40,326 nt of DNA from an uncultured Bacilli bacterium (GTDB lineage: Bacteria; Bacillota_I; Bacilli_A; RF39; UBA660). The notes below the pieces were generated by a model. That model saw nothing but the letters and a program-made list of their open reading frames with translations. It had not been told where the DNA came from and made no database searches. The position numbers were made by a program, and so were the translations under genes. The stretch lies in NCBI GenBank assembly GCA_947589435.1, contig CANQBI010000014.1:1-40326 (forward strand). The letters are read 5' to 3'. This document shows, piece by piece, positions 24,894-33,624 of the stretch; the stretch's first letter is position 1, and each line of letters opens with the position of its first letter.

Positions 24894-26708
24894 ATGAATG
24901 AAGAATTAAAAATAATCAAAAAGAAATATGGCGAAAAGATGGCTCATCTATGTCGAGAATTTTTTCCTACTTTACTAGAAACAGACGGTCTACTTTTAAA
25001 CTTAATGCTTACCCATTTTGAACCAAGTCATGATTTATATGAAGATTTAGTATATGAAGGTCAAGAAATGGAATTTAAAAATTATATTTATAGTTTAGTA
25101 GATGTTGAAAAGAATAATGAAATAAAAGTAATTAAAAACCCGAAAGAATTGTTAAGTGAAGTTGGTTATGATTTATATGAATGTAAAAGTGAAGAGGACA
25201 TTCAAAAGTTTAAAAAATATTATGCCAAAGGCGAAAAACTTTGTACCTTTAATGGCGGAAGACTTGATAGATGTTATGTTTTCTTTGCGGTTAAAAAGAA
25301 TGTTGATAATATTAAAAGAGAAAATTTTTCTAACCCAAGAAGACAAGATGCCTATGGCACAAGTGTGATAAGTATTCAATTTACTAGAGATAAATCTCAT
25401 ACTTTATCCATTAAAAATAGATATAATCATCATGTAAGTAATCCCGATTGCACTTTTTCTAACAATTTAGATAATATAACTCCAGGTTTAACGGAAAGTT
25501 TTGGTGAACATTATGATTTAGTTCAACAATACTTAAACAATGAGTTTGAACTAGATGGCTATATCAAAGCAAATGATGGTAAATATTATAAATATAATCA
25601 AGAAATAAACAATATTTATTATTGTCCCAATAATGTAATAATTGATAACTATGAAGTTAAAAGATATGATAAAGAGAAATATATTATTTTTGATTACTTT
25701 ATCTTAGACCTCGTAAATAAAGAGATAAGATTATATGATGAAAGTATTTTTGATTCATTTCCTGATACTATTTCTAATATTCAAAAAATAGAGGTTAAAA
25801 GAGAAGAAGATAATAAAGAAATAATTATAACTTTAAAAGATAATAAAATAGTAGTAACTTTAAATAAAGAAAACCAAATGATAAAGTTAGATTATCCTAA
25901 GTTAGAAGATGTAGGAAATGACTTTTTGGTATATATCAAATACTTAAAAGATTTAGATATGGTTGATTTACAAAAAGTAGGTTGTGATTTTTTATCTTTT
26001 GTTGAATGTCTTCAAGAATTAAAGTTGCCTTCTTTAGAAGAAGTAGGGGATAGATTTTTAATTTATAATAGAGGTCTTAAAAAAATAGATTTACCACTTT
26101 TAAAAAAAGTTGGGCGGGCTTTTTTGTTCCGTAATAGATTTTTAGAAGAAGTAAATTTACCCTCTTTAGAAGAAGTAGGAGATAACTTCTTATCTCATGA
26201 TGCGAAATTAAAATCTTTGTCTGTGCCAGTTTTAAAGGAAGTTGGTAATGATTTTATACATGAGAACACCGATTTAAGGAGACTAGATTTACCAAATATA
26301 CGAATAGTGGGTGCTCGCTTTTTACAAAAAAATAAATTTATTAGTGAATTAAACGCTCCTTATTTAGATAAGGTTGGAGTGGCCTTTTTATATAATAATA
26401 CATCTTTACGAAAATTAGATTTACCCCATTTAAAAAAAATTGGTGATTATTTTTTGTATTATAATAACTTATTAGAAGAAGTAAATTTACCTTATTTAGA
26501 AAGTGTTGGAGTTGAATTTTTATTTAATAATACATCTTTACGAGAATTAAATTTACCAAGCTTAAAAAAAGTTGGTCATTCCTTTTTGTATTGTAATAAC
26601 TTATTAGAAGCAGTAAATTTACCATCTTTAGAAGAGATAGGTGATAATTTTTTGGAGAGTCATCCTACATTAACTAAAGAAGATTTTATACCAAGAATTA
26701 AAAGATAA
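24894..26708 (+). CDS. LRR7: array protein, about 11 repeats
   Basis: A 604-residue copy used here as the numbering reference. It has the CREFFPTLLE helix version, RQDAYG instead of RQDEYG, and an unusual VYEGQEMEFKNY segment at 53-64. Repeats begin near residue 339 (LEDVGNDF). Two adjacent pairs of repeats in the C-terminal half (LRKLDLPHLKKIG with EEVNLPYLESVG, then LRELNLPSLKKVG with EAVNLPSLEEIG) are clearly copies of each other, indicating a recent 44-residue duplication. It has its own promoter cassette and a GGTGAG ribosome site. A second cassette follows directly after its stop, so it is likely a single-gene unit. Confidence 0.94.
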   Translation: MNEELKIIKKKYGEKMAHLCREFFPTLLETDGLLLNLMLTHFEPSHDLYEDLVYEGQEMEFKNYIYSLVDVEKNNEIKVIKNPKELLSEVGYDLYECKSEEDIQKFKKYYAKGEKLCTFNGGRLDRCYVFFAVKKNVDNIKRENFSNPRRQDAYGTSVISIQFTRDKSHTLSIKNRYNHHVSNPDCTFSNNLDNITPGLTESFGEHYDLVQQYLNNEFELDGYIKANDGKYYKYNQEINNIYYCPNNVIIDNYEVKRYDKEKYIIFDYFILDLVNKEIRLYDESIFDSFPDTISNIQKIEVKREEDNKEIIITLKDNKIVVTLNKENQMIKLDYPKLEDVGNDFLVYIKYLKDLDMVDLQKVGCDFLSFVECLQELKLPSLEEVGDRFLIYNRGLKKIDLPLLKKVGRAFLFRNRFLEEVNLPSLEEVGDNFLSHDAKLKSLSVPVLKEVGNDFIHENTDLRRLDLPNIRIVGARFLQKNKFISELNAPYLDKVGVAFLYNNTSLRKLDLPHLKKIGDYFLYYNNLLEEVNLPYLESVGVEFLFNNTSLRELNLPSLKKVGHSFLYCNNLLEAVNLPSLEEIGDNFLESHPTLTKEDFIPRIKR

Positions 26709-26740
26709 CTGTCAATAATTGTCTTTTAACTAAGTATTAA

Positions 26741-26770
26741 TTGTTTAATAGATTTAAAATAATTTATAAT
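26741..26770 (+). promoter_or_regulatory. Array promoter upstream of LRR8
   Basis: TTGTTT (26741-26746), an 18-base spacer and TATAAT (26765-26770), 21 bases before the ATG. The flanking sequence, including GTCAATAATTGTC about 20 bases before the -35, is shared with the cassettes before LRR9 and LRR11. Confidence 0.8.
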
Positions 26771-26791
26771 AGAATAAAAGATGGTGATAAA

Positions 26792-28735
26792 ATGAACCAA
26801 GATTTAAAAATAATAAAAAAGAAATATGGCGAGAAAATGGCTCATCTTTGTCGTGATTATTTTCCAACCATTTTAGAAACTGAGGGTTTACTAATAAATT
26901 TAATGCTAGAGCATTTTGAACCTAATCATGATTTATGTGAGGATATAATAGAGCAAAAGGAAGAGATTAATTTTAAAAATTATATTTATAGTTTAGTTGA
27001 TGTCGAAAATAATAAGGAAACAAAAAGCATAAAATCCCCAAAAGAATTACTTGCGGATGTTGGTTATGATTTATATGAATGTAAAAGTGAGGAAGATATT
27101 CAAAGGTTTAAAAAGTATTATGCTAAAGGTGAAGAACTATGTACTTTTAATGGAGGCAGGTTAGGTAGATGTCATGTTTTCTTTGCGGTAAAGAAAAATG
27201 TTTCAGATATTAAAAGAGAAGACTACCCAAATCCCCAAAGACAAGACGAATATGGAACCAGTGTTATAAGCATTCAATTTACGAGAGATTATACCCATAC
27301 CTTATCTATTAAAAATCGCTATAATCACCATGTTAATAATCCGGATAGTACTTTTTCAAATAATCTTGATAATATTGTTGATGGTCTGACAGAATCTTTC
27401 GCCAAGCATTATGGTCTTATTCAACAACATAAAACAAATGGTTTTGAATTAAGAGGTTATGTCAATGCAAGTGATGGCAAATATTATAAATATAATCAAG
27501 AACATTATAATATTTATTATTGTCCAAATAATATTGTAATTGATCACTTTGAAGCAAATAGATATGATAAAGAAAAATATCTTATTTTTGAATACTTTAT
27601 ATTAGATTTAGTTAAAAAAGAGGTAAGATTATATGGACCACATATGAGAGACTCTTTTCCTTCGACTATTCCTAATATCAAAAAGATTGAAATAAAAAGA
27701 AAAGAAGAAACTAAAGAAATAAAATTTATTTTACAAAATAAAAATGAAGTAATAATAGTTTTAGATAAAAATAATAGAATACTAAAATTAGAAAATTTAA
27801 ATTTAAAAGAGGTTGGAGATGATTTTTTAACTTTTGCGTCATCTTTACAAGAATTAAATACCCCAAATATAGAAAAAGTTGGCGATTGTTTTTTAACTTA
27901 TAATAGTCTAAAAAAATTAAATTTACCTAAGTTGAAAAGAGTAGGATCAGAATTTTTAGGTTGTAATTCAGAATTAAAAGAAATAGACTTGCCATCTTTA
28001 GAAGAAGTTGGGATTAACTTTCTTTATTATAATAGTCAAATTCATAAATTAAATTTACCGGTCTTAAGAAAAGCTGGTCATAATTTTTTATATAGAAATT
28101 GGGCTTTAGAAGAACTAGCTTTACCAGAACTTTTAGAAGTTGATGATAATTTTTTTCATGATAATATTACTTTTCAAGAAATTAAACTTCCAAAATTACA
28201 AAAGGCAGGAAGAAACTTTTTAGCTTCCGATGTTGGTTTAGAAAAAATATTTTTACCTTCTCTAAAAGTAGTCGGTCACTATTTTCTTGGAGATAATGAT
28301 TCATTAGTAGAGTTAGACCTACCTTCTTTAGAGGAAGTGGGAAATAAATTTTTATATCATAATCAAAAACTTAAAAAATTGGATTTACCACATTTAAAAA
28401 AAGTCGGACATGAATTTTTGAATTGCAATGAAATAATTCAAGAGGTAAATTTGCCGTTATTAGAAAGTGTGGCTGATTATTTTTTATTTTATAATCGCGA
28501 TTTAAAAGAATTAAGGTTACCCTCCTTAAAAGAAGTAGGCAATAATTTTTTATTTCACAATTACCTTCTTAGAAAACTAGATTTATTAGCATTACAAAAA
28601 GTGGGCAATGATTTTTTACCTAACAATATAGCCCTTATAGTGGCAAATTTACCTTCCTTAGTAATAATTGGTGATAATTTTTTAAATGATCATAATATTT
28701 TTAAAGAAGATTTTATCCCCAAAACTAAGTGGTAA
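26792..28735 (+). CDS. LRR8: array protein, about 13 repeats
   Basis: A 647-residue copy and the first with the MNQ start. The first helix reads CRDYFPTILE, a hybrid of the two common versions. Variants inside conserved motifs include NHDLCEDI for SHDLYEDI and GRLGRCH, where the residue after GRL is Gly instead of Asp or Asn. The repeat region is among the longest. It ends KTKW, without the basic tail of its neighbours. An in-frame TTG at 26741 would add 17 residues, but that TTG is the -35 hexamer of the promoter, so the ATG at 26792 behind GGTGAT is the real start. Confidence 0.94.
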   Translation: MNQDLKIIKKKYGEKMAHLCRDYFPTILETEGLLINLMLEHFEPNHDLCEDIIEQKEEINFKNYIYSLVDVENNKETKSIKSPKELLADVGYDLYECKSEEDIQRFKKYYAKGEELCTFNGGRLGRCHVFFAVKKNVSDIKREDYPNPQRQDEYGTSVISIQFTRDYTHTLSIKNRYNHHVNNPDSTFSNNLDNIVDGLTESFAKHYGLIQQHKTNGFELRGYVNASDGKYYKYNQEHYNIYYCPNNIVIDHFEANRYDKEKYLIFEYFILDLVKKEVRLYGPHMRDSFPSTIPNIKKIEIKRKEETKEIKFILQNKNEVIIVLDKNNRILKLENLNLKEVGDDFLTFASSLQELNTPNIEKVGDCFLTYNSLKKLNLPKLKRVGSEFLGCNSELKEIDLPSLEEVGINFLYYNSQIHKLNLPVLRKAGHNFLYRNWALEELALPELLEVDDNFFHDNITFQEIKLPKLQKAGRNFLASDVGLEKIFLPSLKVVGHYFLGDNDSLVELDLPSLEEVGNKFLYHNQKLKKLDLPHLKKVGHEFLNCNEIIQEVNLPLLESVADYFLFYNRDLKELRLPSLKEVGNNFLFHNYLLRKLDLLALQKVGNDFLPNNIALIVANLPSLVIIGDNFLNDHNIFKEDFIPKTKW

Positions 28736-28767
28736 ATGTCAATAATTGTCTTTTAAGTAAATATTGA

Positions 28768-28797
28768 TTGTTTAATAGATTTAAAATAATTTATAAT
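28768..28797 (+). promoter_or_regulatory. Array promoter upstream of LRR9
   Basis: TTGTTT (28768-28773), an 18-base spacer and TATAAT (28792-28797). From the -35 to the ATG the sequence matches the LRR8 cassette except for one base just before the ATG. Confidence 0.8.
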
Positions 28798-28818
28798 AGA
28801 ATAAAAGATGGTGATAAT

Positions 28819-30309
28819 ATGAACCAAGATTTAAAAATAATAAAAAAGAAATATGGCGAGAAAATGGCTCATCTATGTCGAGAGTTATTTCCAACTTTAC
28901 TTGAAACAGATGGTCTACTTTTAAAATTATTATTAGATAATTTTGAACCAAGTCATGATTTATATAAAGATATTATAAGTCAAAAAAAAGAAATTGAATT
29001 TAAAAATTATATTTATAGTTTATTAAATGTTGAAAAAAATAAGAAAACAAAAATTATTAAAACTCCGAAAGAATTGTTAAGTGAAGCGGGTTATGATTTA
29101 TATGAATGTAAGTGTGAAGAAGATATTCAAAGTTTTAAAAAGTATTATGCTAAAGGCGAAGAACTTTGTACCTTTAAGGGGGGAAGACTTAAAAGATGTC
29201 ATGTCTTTTTTGCGGTAAAAAAGAATGTTTCGGATATTAAGAGAGAAAGATTCTTGAACCCTCGAAGACAAGACGAATATGGAACCAGTGTTATAAGCAT
29301 TCAATTTACGAGAGATTTTACCCATACCTTATCTATTAAAAATCGTTACAATCACCATGTTAATAATCCGGATAGTACCTATTCAAATAACTTAGATAAT
29401 ATTATTCCAGGATTAACGGAAAGTTTTGGTAAGTATTATGGTTTAGTTCAACAACATCCTTATTGTAAATTTGAACTAGATGGCTATGTAAAAGCTAATG
29501 ATAACAAATATTACAAATATAATTATGAAATAATAAATGTTTATTATTGTCCCAATAATATAATAATTGATAACTTTGAAGTTAAAAGATATGATAAAGA
29601 AAAATACCTTATTTTTGATTATTTTATTTTAGATTTAGTTAAAAAAGAGATAAGATTTTATAATTCTCATATTGAAGATTCTTTCCCTTCTACTATTCCT
29701 AATATTGAAAAAATAGAAATAGAAAGAAAAGAAGATGATATTAAAGAAATAAAAATAATTTTACAAGATAATAGGGAAGTAACAATAGTTTTAAATAAAT
29801 TTAATAATATTATCGAACTTGATAATCAATATGTAAAAGATGGTGGAAATAATTTTTTATGTTATGTTGAACATTTAAAGGTTTTAAAGATGGCTAATTT
29901 ACAAACTGTTAAAGATTATTTTTTGTATAATAATAAAGATTTAAAAGAAGTTTACTTGCCATCTTTAGAAAAAGTCGAAAATTATTTTCGCTTAAATGGC
30001 CAATTTAAAGAACTAAACTTAAATTCTTTACAAGAAGTAGGAGATTGCTTTGCTATTTTTAATTCTGGTTTAGAAGAAATGAATTTACCACTTTTAGAAA
30101 AAGTTGGCTGTGATTTTATGTATCATAATGATTCTATTAAGAAGATAAAAACCCCTAATTTGCAAAAAGTAGGAGATGGTTTTTTCATGGATAATCCTTA
30201 TGCTCGTAAGGCTTGCTTATTTCAAATCAAAAAGAATGGTTTTAAAAAATTTCTTAATTATTTAAAATTTAGGAATGATAATATGCCAAATAATAAAAGA
30301 GAAAGGTGA
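28819..30309 (+). CDS. LRR9: short, irregular array protein, about 5 repeats
   Basis: A 496-residue copy in which the repeat block is contracted to about five units, several poorly conserved (LNLNSLQEVG, LKMANLQTVK). After the last repeat the chain continues as a Lys/Phe/Asn-rich tail of about 35 residues (KKNGFKKFLNYLKFRND) not seen in other copies. The N-terminal domain has CRELFPTLLE and a changed segment RERFLNPRRQ in place of REDYPNPQRQ. Start at ATG 28819; the upstream in-frame TTG is the promoter -35. Its TGA stop is inside the AGGTGAT ribosome site of LRR10, coupling the two. Confidence 0.92.
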   Translation: MNQDLKIIKKKYGEKMAHLCRELFPTLLETDGLLLKLLLDNFEPSHDLYKDIISQKKEIEFKNYIYSLLNVEKNKKTKIIKTPKELLSEAGYDLYECKCEEDIQSFKKYYAKGEELCTFKGGRLKRCHVFFAVKKNVSDIKRERFLNPRRQDEYGTSVISIQFTRDFTHTLSIKNRYNHHVNNPDSTYSNNLDNIIPGLTESFGKYYGLVQQHPYCKFELDGYVKANDNKYYKYNYEIINVYYCPNNIIIDNFEVKRYDKEKYLIFDYFILDLVKKEIRFYNSHIEDSFPSTIPNIEKIEIERKEDDIKEIKIILQDNREVTIVLNKFNNIIELDNQYVKDGGNNFLCYVEHLKVLKMANLQTVKDYFLYNNKDLKEVYLPSLEKVENYFRLNGQFKELNLNSLQEVGDCFAIFNSGLEEMNLPLLEKVGCDFMYHNDSIKKIKTPNLQKVGDGFFMDNPYARKACLFQIKKNGFKKFLNYLKFRNDNMPNNKRER

Positions 30310-30313
30310 TAAA

Positions 30314-31867
30314 ATGAACCAAGATTTAAAAATAATAAAAAAGAAATATGGTGAAAAGATGGCTCATCTATGTCGAGAGTTATTTCCAACTTTACTAGAA
30401 ACTGATGGTTTACTTTTAAAATTATTATTAGACAATTTTGAACCTAATCATAGTCTATATGAAGATATAGTAGAGCAAAAAAAAGAAGATGAATTTAAAA
30501 ATTATATTTATAGTTTAGTAGATGTTGAGAAAGAGAATAAAATAAATATAATTAAAACTCCTAAAGAATTATTAAGTGAAGCGGGTTATGATTTATATGA
30601 ATGTAAAAGTGAGGAAGATATTCAAAGTTTTAAAAAGTATTATGCTAAAGGTGAAGAGTTATGCACTTTTAATGGGGGAAGGCTTAATAGATGTCATGTT
30701 TTCTTTGCGGTTAAGAAAAATGTTTCTGATATTAAAAGAGAAGACTTCCCCTTACCCCAAAGACAAGATGAATATGGGACTAGTGTCTTAAGTATTCAAT
30801 TTACAAGGGATGGATCACATACATTATCTATCAAAAATCGTTATAACCATACTGTTAATAATCCGGATAGTACTTTTTCAAATAATTTAGATAATATAAT
30901 TCCAGGATTAATGGAAAGTTTTGGTAAGCATTATGGTTTAGTCCAACAACATCCTGATAGTAGATTTGAACTATGGAACTATGTTAGAGCAAATGATGGT
31001 AAATATTATAAATATAATCAAGGATTAAATAATATTTATTATTGCCCAAATAATATAATTATTGATAATTTTGAAGTTAAAAAATTTGAAAAAGAAAAAT
31101 ATATTATTTTTGATTACTTTATTTTAGACCTTGTAAATAAAGAGGTAAGATTATATGATGAAGGTTTTTTTGATATATTTCCTAGTACTATTCATAACAT
31201 TCAAAAAATAGAAGTGGTTAAAAAAGGAGAAGAAAAAGAAGTAATTATAACTTTAAAAGATACTAAAATAGTAATATCTTTAAATAAAGAAAATCAAATG
31301 ATAAAGTTAGATTATCCTGGGTTAGAACAAGTAGGAAATGGCTTTTTGAGACGTATCAAACATTTAAAATATTTAGATATGGCTAATCTGAAAAAAGTAG
31401 GTCGGGATTTTATGTACTATAATACAACTCTAGAAGAATTAGAACTTCCTTCTTTAGAAGAAGCATCTGATAATTTTCTGATTTCTAACATGATGAAGTT
31501 ATCCAAGTTAAATTTATCAAGTTTGCAAATAGTAGGTAGTTATTTTTTGGGATATAATACATCTTTAAAAAAATTAAGTTTACCATCATTAAGAAAAGTT
31601 GGGGATTATTTCTTAGGAGAAAACCAAAACCTAGAAGAATTAGCATCACCACTTCTAGAGGAAGTAGGGAACCAATTTTTAACTGGTAATAGAAGTCTTA
31701 AAAAATTAGATTTACCACATTTAAAAAAAGTAGGTCGTGGTTTTTTGTTCCATAATGAATTATTAGAAGAAGTAAATTTACCTTCTTTAGAAGAAGCAGG
31801 GGATGTTTTCTTGAGGAGTCATCCAACATTAACTAAAGAAGATTTTATAACAAAGTTTAAAAGATAA
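30314..31867 (+). CDS. LRR10: array protein, about 7 repeats
   Basis: A 517-residue copy. It has NRYNHTVNN where nearly all others read NRYNHHV, and FELWNYVRANDGK where others read FEL-x-GYV; both variants recur together only in LRR14, 8 kb away, which points to sequence exchange. It also reads GLMESFG for GLTESFG. The repeat region is short and includes LASPLLEEVG and LNLSSLQIVG, which miss one LP residue. The last repeat resembles that of LRR7. Start at ATG 30314 directly after the LRR9 stop; it has no promoter of its own and probably depends on the LRR9 cassette. Confidence 0.93.
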   Translation: MNQDLKIIKKKYGEKMAHLCRELFPTLLETDGLLLKLLLDNFEPNHSLYEDIVEQKKEDEFKNYIYSLVDVEKENKINIIKTPKELLSEAGYDLYECKSEEDIQSFKKYYAKGEELCTFNGGRLNRCHVFFAVKKNVSDIKREDFPLPQRQDEYGTSVLSIQFTRDGSHTLSIKNRYNHTVNNPDSTFSNNLDNIIPGLMESFGKHYGLVQQHPDSRFELWNYVRANDGKYYKYNQGLNNIYYCPNNIIIDNFEVKKFEKEKYIIFDYFILDLVNKEVRLYDEGFFDIFPSTIHNIQKIEVVKKGEEKEVIITLKDTKIVISLNKENQMIKLDYPGLEQVGNGFLRRIKHLKYLDMANLKKVGRDFMYYNTTLEELELPSLEEASDNFLISNMMKLSKLNLSSLQIVGSYFLGYNTSLKKLSLPSLRKVGDYFLGENQNLEELASPLLEEVGNQFLTGNRSLKKLDLPHLKKVGRGFLFHNELLEEVNLPSLEEAGDVFLRSHPTLTKEDFITKFKR

Positions 31868-31899
31868 TTGTCAATAATTGTCTTTTAAATAAATATTAA

Positions 31900-31929
31900 T
31901 TGTTTTAAAAATTAAAAATATTTTATAAT
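31900..31929 (+). promoter_or_regulatory. Array promoter upstream of LRR11
   Basis: TTGTTT (31900-31905), an 18-base spacer and TATAAT (31924-31929), followed by AGAATAAAAGATGGTGATAA as in the LRR8 cassette. Confidence 0.8.
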
Positions 31930-31950
31930 AGAATAAAAGATGGTGATAAA

Positions 31951-33555
31951 ATGAACCAAGATTTAAAAATAATTAAGAAAAAATATGGGGAAAATATGGC
32001 TCATCTATGTCGAGAGTTTTTTCCAACTTTACTAGAAACAGAGGGCTTACTTTTACAATTATTATTAGATAATTTTGAACCTAATCATGATTTATATGAG
32101 GATATAATAAAACAAAAGAAAGAAAATGAATTTAAAGATTTTATTTATAGTTTAGTAGATGTCGAAAAAGAGAATAAAATAAAAGTAATTAAAACTCCAA
32201 AAGAGTTACTTGAAGAGGCTGGATATGATCTATTTGAGTGTAAGAGTGAGGAAGATATTCAAAGTTTTAAAAAGTATTATGCTCCGGGAGAAAAACTTTG
32301 TACTTTTAAAGGTGGAAGACTAGATAGATGTCATGTCTTTTTTGCGGTTAAGAAAAATGTCGATGAAATAAAAAGAGAAGACTATCCTAATCCCCAAAGA
32401 CAAGATAAATATGGAACTAGTGTTATAAGTATCCAATTTACAAGGGATGAATCACATACTTTATCCATTAAAAATAGATATAATCATCATGTTAATAATC
32501 CGGATAGTACCTATTCGAATAATCTTGATAATATAATAGAGGGCTTAACCGAATCTTTTGGAGAGTATTATGGTTTAGTCCAACAACACCCTAATGGTAA
32601 ATTTGAATTAGAAGGTTATGTTAGAGCAAGTGATAACAAATATTATAAATATAATCAAGAAATAAATAATGTATATTATTGTCCCAATAATATTATAATT
32701 GACAACTTTGAAGTTAAAAGATATGATAAAGAAAAGTATGTTATCTTTAATTATTTTGTCTTAGATCTTGTTAAAAAAGAAATAAAAAATTATGACTATT
32801 ATTCTAGTGATTTATTTCCTTCTACTATTTCGAATATCGAAAAAGTAGAAATAAAAAGAAAAGATGAAGGAAAAGAAATAAAAATTATCTTACAAGATAA
32901 TAGTGAAGTAATAATAGTTTTAGATAAAGATAATCAAATGATAAAATTAGATAATCCTAAAATAAAACAAATAGGAGATGAATTTTTAACTTATATTTCA
33001 TCTTTACAAGAATTAAATATGTCTAATTTAGAAGAAGTAGGAGAATCTTTTTTGAGTTATGGTAACAATGTAAAAAAATTGAATTTACCAAAGTTACAAA
33101 TAGTGGGAGATAATTTTTTAAATTATAATTTATCTTTAGAAGAAGTAGATTTACCACTTTTAAGAGAAGTTGGATATAACTTTCTATCTCATTGTCGAAA
33201 AATTTTCCATTTAAACTTGCCATGTTTACAAAAAGTAGGTGGTAATTTTATATTTTTTAATGAATCTTTAAAGGAATTAAATTTACCTTTATTAGAGAAA
33301 GTTGGCAATGGTTTTTTAAATGAAAATATTCGTTTACAAGAATTAAGTTTGCCATCTTTAAAAATAGTAGGTAAGAGTTTTTTAAGAAAGAATTTACATT
33401 TAGAAAAATTATATTTACCTTCTTTAGAAGAAGTTGGTGATGACTTTTTGTTTTGTTATAGAATTTTTAAGAAAGAGAATATTTCTTCTTTTGTAATAGG
33501 AAGTGATGATTTTAATCCTTGGCTTAATATCTCTAATCAAAAAGGTAAAATATAG
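31951..33555 (+). CDS. LRR11: array protein, about 7 repeats with a divergent tail
   Basis: A 534-residue copy. Differences in the N-terminal domain: KKYGENM instead of KKYGEKM, CTFKGGRLDRCH, and DLFECKSEED. About seven regular repeats are followed by a tail (FKKENISSFVIGSDDF then NPWLNISNQ) not seen elsewhere in the array, so its last part may come from a different source or has drifted. It ends KGKI rather than in the usual basic Arg. Start at ATG 31951 with GGTGAT upstream. It is preceded and followed by promoter cassettes, so it is probably transcribed alone. Confidence 0.93.
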   Translation: MNQDLKIIKKKYGENMAHLCREFFPTLLETEGLLLQLLLDNFEPNHDLYEDIIKQKKENEFKDFIYSLVDVEKENKIKVIKTPKELLEEAGYDLFECKSEEDIQSFKKYYAPGEKLCTFKGGRLDRCHVFFAVKKNVDEIKREDYPNPQRQDKYGTSVISIQFTRDESHTLSIKNRYNHHVNNPDSTYSNNLDNIIEGLTESFGEYYGLVQQHPNGKFELEGYVRASDNKYYKYNQEINNVYYCPNNIIIDNFEVKRYDKEKYVIFNYFVLDLVKKEIKNYDYYSSDLFPSTISNIEKVEIKRKDEGKEIKIILQDNSEVIIVLDKDNQMIKLDNPKIKQIGDEFLTYISSLQELNMSNLEEVGESFLSYGNNVKKLNLPKLQIVGDNFLNYNLSLEEVDLPLLREVGYNFLSHCRKIFHLNLPCLQKVGGNFIFFNESLKELNLPLLEKVGNGFLNENIRLQELSLPSLKIVGKSFLRKNLHLEKLYLPSLEEVGDDFLFCYRIFKKENISSFVIGSDDFNPWLNISNQKGKI

Positions 33556-33574
33556 TAAATTAAAAGCATTTTAG

Positions 33575-33604
33575 TTGTTTAATAAATTAAAAATATTTTA
33601 TAAT
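33575..33604 (+). promoter_or_regulatory. Array promoter upstream of LRR12
   Basis: TTGTTT (33575-33580), an 18-base spacer and TATAAT (33599-33604), 20 bases before the ATG. This is the last cassette; nothing similar stands before LRR13 or LRR14, so it probably drives everything from LRR12 to the end of the window. Confidence 0.8.
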
Positions 33605-33624
33605 AGAATAAAGATGGTGATTAA

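Noticed and set aside
26741-26791. Upstream TTG start giving LRR8 (and likewise LRR9 at 28768) 17 extra residues
   Set aside because: The TTG is the first part of the -35 hexamer, so the codons would not be transcribed, and the homologous start in all other copies is the MNQ/MNE Met.
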